Source: GWA1-39-11 sp964640435 (GTDB taxonomy: Bacteria; Patescibacteriota; Microgenomatia; Levybacterales; GWA1-39-11). Taken from it: 10,832 nucleotides of DNA. The position numbers were made by a program, and so were the translations under genes. The notes under the pieces are model-generated. The model did no database searches. It saw only the letters and a list, made by a program, of their open reading frames with translations, and was not told the origin of the DNA. This document shows, in pieces, positions 1-7,084 of the stretch (positions are counted from its first letter, which is position 1; each line of letters opens with the position of its first letter). The stretch is taken from positions 1 through 10,832 of the forward strand of contig CAZXFJ010000035.1 in the NCBI GenBank assembly GCA_964640435.1, written 5' to 3'.

Positions 1-257
1 AGAAGCTTGGTTTTACAACTTACTTTACTCCAAATGTAGGAGTTATGCATGAATCACATGGTAGCTCAAATCGATCATTTGCTATTAAGAATATCTATAA
101 AGGGGTTCTATTTTTCCAAAAAATGCATAAATCTGCCGTATCTTATTTTCTTGTTTATTTACTTCTATATCTGAAAGCAATTCTACTTGTATTAATGGGT
201 AAAATAATCAATAATAAATATCTGGTACAAACCTATTCAGTTGTGCTAAAAAGTTAA
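1..257 (+). CDS. GT2-type glycosyltransferase, C-terminal fragment (5' end outside window)
   Basis: The reading frame is open from the window edge (first full codon at 3) to TAA at 255-257, giving 84 residues of a longer protein. The visible part resembles the end of bacterial GT2 rhamnosyl- or galactofuranosyl-transferases. A segment GFTTYFTPNVGVMHESHGSS matches the family pattern in which a strand of the type 'Y-F-x-P' is followed by a His-containing 'H-x-x-G-S' motif after the catalytic domain. A basic stretch with aromatic residues follows, then a hydrophobic segment (about residues 48-70 of the fragment) that could anchor or peripherally attach it to the membrane. An internal ATG at 45 is unlikely to be the real start, because the conserved motif begins upstream of it. 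The catalytic DXD region is outside the window, so donor and acceptor cannot be inferred. It ends 4 nt before the next gene, consistent with one transcript. Confidence 0.7.
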   Translation, partial: KLGFTTYFTPNVGVMHESHGSSNRSFAIKNIYKGVLFFQKMHKSAVSYFLVYLLLYLKAILLVLMGKIINNKYLVQTYSVVLKS

Positions 258-261
258 TTTA

Positions 262-3200
262 ATGAAAAAAATAACTAATTGGATTTCGGGTAATATTTTA
301 TATCTCGCAACACTTTTTCTTCTTGCATTCATCCCGCTATATCCAAAATTACCACTCGTAGATATTAAAAACACTTGGGTTTATATACGAGTTGAAGATT
401 TTTTAGTAGTTTTCACATTACTTATTTGGGTATTTCTTTTAATACGTAAAAAGGTAACTTTGAATACGCCAATTACAATTCCTATAATGGTTTTCTGGAT
501 AATTGGTGCTATAGCAACAATTCATGGAGTGATTCTTATTTTTCCAAATGATGCAAATGTTTTTCCAAATATTGCATTTTTGGCATTTCTTCGACACATT
601 GAGTATTTAAGTCTTTTCTTTGTTGCATTTGCTGCGATGAGAAGTAAGAAGTATCTTGGTCCGATTATTGCAGTTTTGGCTTTAACTTTGGTAGGAGTCG
701 TTGTATATGGTCTTGGTCAAAAGTATGCTGGTTTTCCAGCCTTCTTAACTATGAACGAGGAGTTTGCAAAAGGTACACCAATAACCCTTTCTCAACTATC
801 TCGTCTTCCGTCAACATTTGCTGGTCAATACGATTTGGCTGCATATTTAGTACTTATTATTCCAATACTTGTAAGTATTATTTTCGGAATTAAAAATTGG
901 ATAGGTAAAATTATTCTTGCTGGAATTGCATTTTTTGGTTTTGGTCTGATGCTTCTAACAGTTTCAAGAGTTTCATTTTTTGTTTTACTACTTTCTCTAT
1001 TCTTACTTCTATTCATGTACAAAAAAAGATTTGTTTTATATGCGCTACCCGTAATTGCAGTTCTTGCATTTGGTCTTCTAACATTTTCCCCTGCGCTTAT
1101 TGCACGTTTTGGAAATACAGTAAAACAAGTTGATGTTTTAGTAAATGGTAAGACAGGAGCTGCTGTTGGAGAAGTTAGATTTGTTCCTATCGATTATTTT
1201 AAGGATAAAGAAATACGCCAGGAAAGAATTACAACGGAAGATGAATTAACATATGCAATACTTGGTAAGCCAGAGCAGTCAAGTGCATCAATATCAGGCG
1301 TGTTACCTTTTGAGTTGCTGTCTAATTTAGGAGAGGTGCCACTTGTTACTGCTGCAAATGTATCGAATGGTGAGAGTCTACCTCAGGGTACTGGCTATGT
1401 TAACTTGTCTCTTGCCCCAGTTACAAAACGTGTTGGAAACTTTTTCTATGAATTTCCAATTGAAGGAGCAAGTATATCTGCTGAGGTTCTTATTCTGCAT
1501 GGAGACTTCATAATTAAGAGAGCATCAGCATATGACCTTTCGTTCACAACAAGATTTCAAGGGGAGTGGCCACATGCAATTATGGCATTTGAGAGAAATA
1601 TATTGATAGGAAGTGGTTATGGATCGGTTTCTCTAGCCGTTGATAACAATTATTTAAGAATGCTTGGAGAAACGGGACTACTTGGTCTTCTCTCATTCTT
1701 TGCAATTTTTATTGGCGTTGCAATTTATATCAGAAAAGTTTTGCCCGATGTTGACTCACCTCTGGCAAAAAGCTTTGTGTTAGGTTTTGCAGCCGGGGTT
1801 ATTGGGCTATCTCTTAATGCAACATTAATTGATGTATTTGAAGCAAGTAAAATTGCATATTTGCTTTGGATGTTGACGGGTATAACACTGGGGCTTTTGG
1901 TTTTATATCAGAAGAAGCAAATCAATCTCCTACGTGAGTTTGTAAATGTAGCAACCTCTGTTTATGCAGTAATTATTTATCTTGTTGTTCTAACTGCTGT
2001 AATTTTTGCACCATCTTTAGGAAATTATTTTGTGGGAGATGATTTTACATGGTTTAGATGGGCCGCTGATTGTACCCTAACAAATTGTTCTCCATTAAAT
2101 GTAATTTTCCATTACTTTACATCCTCTGATGGATTCTTCTATAGACCAGGAGATAAAACATTCTTCTATCTTATGTATCAGGCATTTTGGCTTAATCAGG
2201 TTGTATATCACGTTGCCTCAATTGCCCTTCAAGCAATAGTTGTTGTTCTCTTTTTCATGTTATCAAGAAAAGTATTTAGAAATAATTTAATTGCTGCTGG
2301 AGCCGCTTTTCTATTCCTTATTATGAGTGGATATGTTGAAGCCGTTTTCTGGATTTCATCAATTGGAACACTTTTTGCTTCTGTGTTTGTTTTGACAGCG
2401 ATGTTGTTATTTATTCGTTTTAAAGAAAAGGGTAGCGCCATATATTATGCGTTAACTATAGTTTCAATCTCTGCTGCTTTGTTATTTCAAGAGCTTGCAG
2501 TTATTGCGCCTCTTCTTCTGATAGCATATGAAGTTGCATTTAACGATAGATTTAAGTTAAAGCAAGTATATAGAAATGTTTCATATTTGGGGCTTTTTGT
2601 GCCTGTATTTTTCTACGGCGTAATACGATTCCTTGCGGGAAGTCATTGGTCAGGTGGAGATTATTCCTACAATTTGATAAAACTTCCATTTAACGTTGTG
2701 GGTAATTTATTTGGTTATCTCATTCTTACAGTTATGGGTCCAATAACACTCCCTATCTATGAAAAATTTAGAGATATCTTGCGCTTAAATATTCCAGTAG
2801 CTTTAGTATTTGCAGTTATTGTTATTGGAGTCTTGGTGCTCGCATATAGATTATTTGCAGATAAAATAGTTGGTCGTGACAGGAAAATATTAATTTTCGG
2901 TGTGGGATTTTTTGTTGTTGCTCTTCTTCCATTCTTGGGTCTCGGAAATATCACATCAAGATATTCTTATCTTGCATCTATTGGAACAGTTATCGTAATG
3001 GTCTTTGTACTTCAAAAAATTTACAACTGGGTTGTAGAAAATAATACAAAGCAAATTGGTATCGCAGCATTAAGCGTTGTTATATCCTCATATGCCCTTT
3101 TCCAAATAATTCAGGTCCAGCAAACATTTTTGGACTGGAGAGGCGCAGGGCAAAGAGCAGAGAACTTCTTAATTGCAATTGCAGATTCATATGCTGATTA

Positions 3201-3510
3201 TTGGTCAACAAGTCCAATGCAACTTCATTTTGTAAACGTGCCAACCAAAGTTGGAGAAGCATGGGTTTTCCCAGTTGGTCTTGAGAATGCCCTATGGTTT
3301 GCATTCAAAAATCCAAATGTTGCTGTTTACAAAGAAGCAGAGGTTACGCCGGAGCTTCAGTCGCAGATATCAAAAACCTTTAAGGTATTCCAATTTAATG
3401 AAGATGGAACAGTTATTGAGGTGCAGCCTTTAACTCGAAATGCGAGTCCAACCCCAACACCATCCACATTTACTCCAGTTCAAAATATAACCCCAACAAG
3501 CACGAAATAG
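262..3510 (+). CDS. Fusion membrane protein: O-antigen ligase/polymerase (Wzy_C) + TMTC/PMT-like GT-C glycosyltransferase
   Basis: A 1082-residue polytopic membrane protein with two recognisable halves. Residues 1 to about 555 look like an O-antigen ligase/polymerase. Many hydrophobic helices are followed by an extracytoplasmic stretch (about 284-430), then R431-xxxx-W436, a G450-S-G-Y-G454 turn and D461-NNYLRMLGE-TGLLG, the usual Wzy_C signature. Residues from about 565 resemble GT-C enzymes of the TMTC/PMT type: D593-D594 in the first outer loop, R628-P629 in a 'YRPxxK' motif, 'FQE744' in place of the usual 'KE', and S-R900-Y-S-Y-L before the last helices. A soluble region (about 960-1058) and a Ser/Thr/Pro-rich tail end the protein. 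Expected role: outer-face polymerisation or ligation of a polyprenyl-linked glycan plus transfer from a polyprenyl-phosphate sugar. The two activities are inferred from family resemblance. The start at 262 lacks a Shine-Dalgarno sequence and lies 4 nt after the preceding stop, so coupling is likely. The nearest in-frame ATG codons flanking the junction lie about 100 codons apart, which argues for a true fusion. Confidence 0.82.
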   Translation: MKKITNWISGNILYLATLFLLAFIPLYPKLPLVDIKNTWVYIRVEDFLVVFTLLIWVFLLIRKKVTLNTPITIPIMVFWIIGAIATIHGVILIFPNDANVFPNIAFLAFLRHIEYLSLFFVAFAAMRSKKYLGPIIAVLALTLVGVVVYGLGQKYAGFPAFLTMNEEFAKGTPITLSQLSRLPSTFAGQYDLAAYLVLIIPILVSIIFGIKNWIGKIILAGIAFFGFGLMLLTVSRVSFFVLLLSLFLLLFMYKKRFVLYALPVIAVLAFGLLTFSPALIARFGNTVKQVDVLVNGKTGAAVGEVRFVPIDYFKDKEIRQERITTEDELTYAILGKPEQSSASISGVLPFELLSNLGEVPLVTAANVSNGESLPQGTGYVNLSLAPVTKRVGNFFYEFPIEGASISAEVLILHGDFIIKRASAYDLSFTTRFQGEWPHAIMAFERNILIGSGYGSVSLAVDNNYLRMLGETGLLGLLSFFAIFIGVAIYIRKVLPDVDSPLAKSFVLGFAAGVIGLSLNATLIDVFEASKIAYLLWMLTGITLGLLVLYQKKQINLLREFVNVATSVYAVIIYLVVLTAVIFAPSLGNYFVGDDFTWFRWAADCTLTNCSPLNVIFHYFTSSDGFFYRPGDKTFFYLMYQAFWLNQVVYHVASIALQAIVVVLFFMLSRKVFRNNLIAAGAAFLFLIMSGYVEAVFWISSIGTLFASVFVLTAMLLFIRFKEKGSAIYYALTIVSISAALLFQELAVIAPLLLIAYEVAFNDRFKLKQVYRNVSYLGLFVPVFFYGVIRFLAGSHWSGGDYSYNLIKLPFNVVGNLFGYLILTVMGPITLPIYEKFRDILRLNIPVALVFAVIVIGVLVLAYRLFADKIVGRDRKILIFGVGFFVVALLPFLGLGNITSRYSYLASIGTVIVMVFVLQKIYNWVVENNTKQIGIAALSVVISSYALFQIIQVQQTFLDWRGAGQRAENFLIAIADSYADYWSTSPMQLHFVNVPTKVGEAWVFPVGLENALWFAFKNPNVAVYKEAEVTPELQSQISKTFKVFQFNEDGTVIEVQPLTRNASPTPTPSTFTPVQNITPTSTK
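3436..3507 (+). other. Low-complexity Ser/Thr/Pro-rich C-terminal tail of the ligase/GT-C fusion
   Basis: Codons 1059-1082 of the preceding gene encode an almost purely Ser/Thr/Pro/Asn tail (core SPTPTPSTFTP, then NITPTSTK). It contains two N-x-S/T tripeptides, N1060-A-S and N-I-T. Topology inferred from the GT-C half puts it on the outer face. Such tails are flexible and, in other secreted proteins, are common O-glycosylation regions. Whether this one is glycosylated is speculation. Confidence 0.6.
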
Positions 3511-3511
3511 T

Positions 3512-3540
3512 TTGATAAAGCGAAGCAAATCAACTAGAAT
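3512..3540 (+). promoter_or_regulatory. Candidate sigma70-like promoter (leaderless) for the gene at 3547
   Basis: The 36-nt gap between the stop at 3510 and the ATG at 3547 contains TTGATA (3512-3517) and TAGAAT (3535-3540), separated by exactly 17 nt. Each matches the bacterial -35/-10 consensus (TTGACA, TATAAT) at five of six positions. A transcription start about 7 nt past the -10 box falls on or next to the ATG, predicting a leaderless mRNA. This agrees with the absence of a Shine-Dalgarno sequence there. AT-rich DNA produces such matches by chance, so this remains a prediction. Confidence 0.45.
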
Positions 3541-3546
3541 AAACTT

Positions 3547-5001
3547 ATGAAGAAATTATGGCTGTGGGTACTAGTACTTCTTTTTGGTTTGGGTTTTTTG
3601 GTTCGACTTTATAGATTTGATAATCCGGTAGCTGATTGGCACTCATTTCGACAGGGGGACACCAATGCTGTTTCACAAATATACGTTAATGATGGGATAA
3701 ATCTTGCCTATCCTCGCTTTTTTGACATATCAAATGTTCCATCTGGAGTTTATGACAATCCAGAAGGGTACCGATTTGTGGAGTTTCCGATCTACAATGT
3801 TGCTCAGGTTATAATTTTTCAGGGTTTATCTTGGACAGGTATGAATCTTGCAGAGTCCGGACGACTTGTGACAATTTTATTAACACTTCTTGCAGCGTTT
3901 TTTGTATATAAGTTAACCAAAAAATATGCTGGAGATTTGCCAGCTATATTTGCTACCGGCTTTTATTTGCTACTTCCTTATTCAATTTACTACGGCAGAA
4001 CAATTTTGCCTGACCCCGCAGCAACGACCTCTATATTGGGAGGAATATATTTTTTTGATCTTTGGTTATCAAAAACAAAAGGCAAAAAAATATCCTTAAA
4101 GCCAGTTGGTTTGTATATTGCTGCACTTCTTTTTACTGGATCCGCATTCTTGCTCAAGCCATATGCATTGTTTTTTGTTCTTCCAATGATTTATGTTGCT
4201 TGGGATAAGTTTGGGATAGATTTTTTCAAAAAATGGCAACTATGGTTATTTGCTATTTTGAGTTTAGTTCCATTAGTCCTTTGGCGATATTGGGTTGGTA
4301 TGCATCCTGAAGGAATTCCACAGTCATCATGGCTTCTAAATGGAAATGGAATACGTTTTAAGCCAGCTTTTTTTAAATGGATGGTTTATGAGCGATTGAC
4401 GAAATTGATCCTCGGATATGTTGGCGTTTTATTTTTAATTATTGGTACTTGGGTAGTTTTTAAAAATAAAAAATTATGGTTCTTCTTTTCTTTTGCTCTA
4501 GCATCTGTTCTTTATACCGTTGTTATCGCAACAGGTAATGTTCAGCATGATTACTATCAAATCTATATTATTCCAGCAATCAGTATGTTTGCAGGAATTG
4601 GGGCTGCATATCTGTATGAATATATTGCTAAGAAGAATGGCATTATTGCCATCGTAGTTGTTGGAGGTTTATTATGTCTCACATTTTTCTTTTCCTGGAA
4701 GTATGTTAAGGATTACTTCAATATTAATGATCGTGGGATGGTAGCAGCGGGTGAAAAAGCAAATGAGGTTTTGCCAAAAAATGCAAAAATTATTGCCCTC
4801 TATGATGGAAGTACCACTCTTTTAAATATTTCTGCTCGTCCGGGATGGTATTCATTTCAGAAGGATATTGAGGGGCTTATGAAAATGGGCGCAACTCATC
4901 TTGTTATTGCAAATCCAACACAGAACGACATAAATGGTTTTGGTAAAACATATGAAGCAGTTGCATCAAGTAGTAGTTATTTAATATTAAAACTAAAGTA
5001 A
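3547..5001 (+). CDS. GT-C membrane glycosyltransferase, PMT_2/ArnT-like
   Basis: A 484-residue protein with about ten hydrophobic helices and a soluble C-terminus (about 400-484). After the first helix comes D30-WHSFRQ-G-D38-T, the acidic outer-loop motif of PMT_2/ArnT-type GT-C transferases, followed by E79-F-P-I-Y and then GRTILPD156P, all in the family order. These enzymes take a sugar from a polyprenyl-phosphate donor on the outer face of the membrane and place it on a lipid, glycan or protein acceptor. The actual sugar cannot be read from the sequence. The start lies 36 nt after the fusion gene, with no Shine-Dalgarno sequence but a candidate promoter immediately upstream. The stop codon TAA is followed directly by the ATG of the next gene, so translation of the two is probably coupled. 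It is the second GT-C domain in a row, which suggests that outer-face glycosylation is a major part of this pathway. An integral-membrane mannosyltransferase is possible given the GDP-mannose gene downstream. Confidence 0.85.
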   Translation: MKKLWLWVLVLLFGLGFLVRLYRFDNPVADWHSFRQGDTNAVSQIYVNDGINLAYPRFFDISNVPSGVYDNPEGYRFVEFPIYNVAQVIIFQGLSWTGMNLAESGRLVTILLTLLAAFFVYKLTKKYAGDLPAIFATGFYLLLPYSIYYGRTILPDPAATTSILGGIYFFDLWLSKTKGKKISLKPVGLYIAALLFTGSAFLLKPYALFFVLPMIYVAWDKFGIDFFKKWQLWLFAILSLVPLVLWRYWVGMHPEGIPQSSWLLNGNGIRFKPAFFKWMVYERLTKLILGYVGVLFLIIGTWVVFKNKKLWFFFSFALASVLYTVVIATGNVQHDYYQIYIIPAISMFAGIGAAYLYEYIAKKNGIIAIVVVGGLLCLTFFFSWKYVKDYFNINDRGMVAAGEKANEVLPKNAKIIALYDGSTTLLNISARPGWYSFQKDIEGLMKMGATHLVIANPTQNDINGFGKTYEAVASSSSYLILKLK

Positions 5002-6162
5002 ATGAAGAACGTTTTATTTGTAACTTATGATTTTCCATATCCTACAAATACCGGTGGAAAAAATCGTGCATATAACATGCTTAAGCACTCAAAGGGAGAT
5101 TTTAAAAAATATCTATTTTCATTTATAAGGCCTGATTTTAAGAAAGAGTATATAGATTCATTAAAAGATATTGATGTTGAGACAGTGGGGCTTGAGAAGC
5201 GAAAAAGATTATTAAGTGTCACAAATGCCAAGTCGATTATTGGTGGCGAATCAATATTTAAAAACTTATATTTCTCTCCAAAAATTGCGCAAAAGATAGA
5301 AGAAATTGTTCGCGATAAAGAAATTAATATTATTCACTTTGAATCATTTTATACAGCCTTTTATATTTCAGACACGTTAACAATGCTTGGTGCAAAGCAG
5401 GTTTATGGATCCGAAAATATTGAATACAAAATGTATGAGGATTATACAAAGACTGCACCTCTCCCATTTAGACCATTCTATAAATCGCAAGTTAGAAAGA
5501 TATTGAACGAAGAGATTTGGATTACAAAAAAAGCAGATCGTGTTATTGCAGTTTCAAATGCAGATGCAGAATATTTTGATAAATATAATAAGTGCGATGT
5601 AGTTCGTAATGGTGTGGATGTTGAAAATTTTCCATTTAACAAACCAAGGAAAAACGCAAAGAATATTTTGTTCGTGGGTAACTTTTCCTACTTTCCAAAT
5701 GTTGATGCTATAAACTTTTTTTATAACCAGGTGTTTTCCCAAATGACAATAGATGCTCAACTTACTATTGTTGGAAAGAGGGTTGAGGATTTAAAAATAG
5801 ATGATAATAGAGTTGAAAAAATTGAGTTTATTCCAGAAATATCTGATGCATATAAGCAGGCAGATGTTGTTGTTTCTCCTGTAAAGCTCGGTGGAGGAAC
5901 AAATTTTAAAGTTTTGGAAGCTTTTGCTGCAGGAGTTCCAGTGGTATCTTTCCCAGATCGAGTACAAGGACTTGATATTAAAAATGGAGAAAATATATTA
6001 ATAGCAAATGACGCAGCAGAATTTATGATAGAAATAGAGAAATTATTTTCAGATGAAAAGTTAAGAGAAAAAATTGCTACTAATGCCAGAAAACTTGTTG
6101 AGCGTGAATACGATTGGAAAGTGATTGGTAAATATTTGAGTAAGTCTTGGAACGAAATTTAA
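5002..6162 (+). CDS. GT4 family glycosyltransferase
   Basis: A 386-residue GT-B fold enzyme of family GT4, expected to transfer a nucleotide-activated sugar to the growing lipid-linked glycan on the cytoplasmic face. The N-terminal domain opens with a beta strand and a glycine loop (T17-G18-G19-K-N-R22) that helps bind the acceptor. 'SENIEY' near residue 138 is typical of the sugar-transferase subgroup found with exopolysaccharide export systems. In the C-terminal domain, 'ILFVGNFSYFPN' starts the donor-binding half, and 'SPVKLGGGTNFKVLE306AF' is the nucleotide-sugar motif. The first Glu of the common E-x7-E pair is replaced by Gly298 and only E306 remains, as is usual in this subgroup. It has no membrane helix. 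It starts directly on the stop codon of the preceding gene with no ribosome binding site visible, so termination-reinitiation is likely. Donor and linkage are unknown. Confidence 0.9.
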   Translation: MKNVLFVTYDFPYPTNTGGKNRAYNMLKHSKGDFKKYLFSFIRPDFKKEYIDSLKDIDVETVGLEKRKRLLSVTNAKSIIGGESIFKNLYFSPKIAQKIEEIVRDKEINIIHFESFYTAFYISDTLTMLGAKQVYGSENIEYKMYEDYTKTAPLPFRPFYKSQVRKILNEEIWITKKADRVIAVSNADAEYFDKYNKCDVVRNGVDVENFPFNKPRKNAKNILFVGNFSYFPNVDAINFFYNQVFSQMTIDAQLTIVGKRVEDLKIDDNRVEKIEFIPEISDAYKQADVVVSPVKLGGGTNFKVLEAFAAGVPVVSFPDRVQGLDIKNGENILIANDAAEFMIEIEKLFSDEKLREKIATNARKLVEREYDWKVIGKYLSKSWNEI

Positions 6163-6163
6163 A

Positions 6164-7084
6164 ATGGTAGATGTATCAGTAATTATTGTTTCATTTAATA
6201 CGCGAGAGATAACGCTTCAGTGCGTTTCTTCTGTTATTAAAACAACAAAAGTTTTTTCGTACGAAATAATAGTTGTGGATAATGCGTCATCTGATGACTC
6301 AGTTTCCGAGCTTAAGAAGTTAGCAAAAGATAATTCCAGAATCAAAATTATTGAAAACAAGGAAAATTATGGTTTTTCAAAAGCAAATAATATCGGTGTA
6401 GAGAAGGCGTCTGGTAGATATGTTCTTTTTCTCAATTCAGATACTGTAGTTTATGAAAGCACAATTGATGGAATGATTAATTTTATGGAAGAAAGTCCAG
6501 ATTGTGGGGCATCAACATGTTTCGTGAGATTACCAAATGGGAAACTTGATGATGCAGCGCACAGGGGTTTTCCAACGCCCGCTCGAGCATTTTCGCATTT
6601 TTCAGGAGCATCTAAGATATTTAAAAAATCAAAATTTTTTGCGGGTTACAACATGACATATGAAGATCTTACAAAAACACATGAAATAGAAGCATTAACT
6701 GGTGCGTTTATGTTTACAAGACGCTCTGCTGCAGAAAAAGTAGCATTGCCCCCAGATAGTAGTAAGTGGTGGGATGAGGACTTTTTCTGGTATGGTGAGG
6801 ATTTAGATTTCTGCTACAGATTAAAAGAGGCAGGGTGGAAAATATATTTTGTACCACAGTATGAAATTTTACATTACAAAGGTGTATCGGGAGGAATTAA
6901 AAAACATACTAGGAATATAACAACTGCAACTAAAGAGACAAGAAGACGTGCTCATAATGCTAGGTTTGCAGCAATGAGAATTTTCTACGACAAGCATTAC
7001 AAGAATAAATATCCAGGTTGGATGAGGAGATTAGTATTATCAGGAGTTTCTGCTAAAAAATTTACTGCAGGAATAGGAAAATGA
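6164..7084 (+). CDS. GT2 family glycosyltransferase, rhamnosyltransferase (WbbL)-like
   Basis: A 306-residue GT-A fold enzyme. The N-terminus VSVIIVSFNTRE is the nucleotide-binding strand and loop. D39-N-A-S-S-D follows, then 'NYGFSKANNIG' at 68-78 and the metal-binding N91-S92-D93 version of the DXD motif. The acidic catalytic-base motif appears as G-E212-D213-LDFCYRLKEAGW, followed by 'YEILHYKGVSGG', typical of the WbbL/rhamnosyltransferase branch. Members add rhamnose or a related sugar from a nucleotide donor to a polyprenyl-linked intermediate; the donor here is not certain. It is a little longer at the C-terminus than the catalytic core and has no clear membrane helix. It starts 1 nt after the previous stop and ends in an ATGA overlap with the next gene, so the three genes around it are probably translated together. 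The aligned motifs support this start. Confidence 0.9.
   Translation: MVDVSVIIVSFNTREITLQCVSSVIKTTKVFSYEIIVVDNASSDDSVSELKKLAKDNSRIKIIENKENYGFSKANNIGVEKASGRYVLFLNSDTVVYESTIDGMINFMEESPDCGASTCFVRLPNGKLDDAAHRGFPTPARAFSHFSGASKIFKKSKFFAGYNMTYEDLTKTHEIEALTGAFMFTRRSAAEKVALPPDSSKWWDEDFFWYGEDLDFCYRLKEAGWKIYFVPQYEILHYKGVSGGIKKHTRNITTATKETRRRAHNARFAAMRIFYDKHYKNKYPGWMRRLVLSGVSAKKFTAGIGK
7069..7072 (+). promoter_or_regulatory. Shine-Dalgarno-like AGGA for the GT4 gene at 7081
   Basis: AGGA lies 8 nt upstream of the ATG at 7081, inside the end of the preceding gene. It is the only start in the window for which I see a plausible Shine-Dalgarno match at a normal distance. A second AGGA (7075-7078) is too close to the start to function well. 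Confidence 0.4.

Noticed and set aside
45..257. A separate 70-residue small protein starting at ATG 45
   Set aside because: The frame is open to the window edge and the residues before this ATG belong to the same GT2 C-terminal motif, so it is the end of a larger gene.
1..261. Promoter upstream of the fusion gene
   Set aside because: The 4-nt gap and preceding coding sequence show no -35/-10 pair with acceptable spacing; the gene is probably read through from upstream.
3080..3304. Antisense open frame of 74 codons opposite the end of the fusion gene
   Set aside because: It lies fully within a well-supported gene, has no ribosome binding site or family resemblance, and is of a length expected by chance. 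The other antisense frames, such as 9928-10182, are rejected for the same reasons.
3251..3433. Same-strand 60-codon frame overlapping the fusion gene's soluble C-terminal region
   Set aside because: It is an out-of-frame shadow of a region with clear protein conservation and has no start signal.
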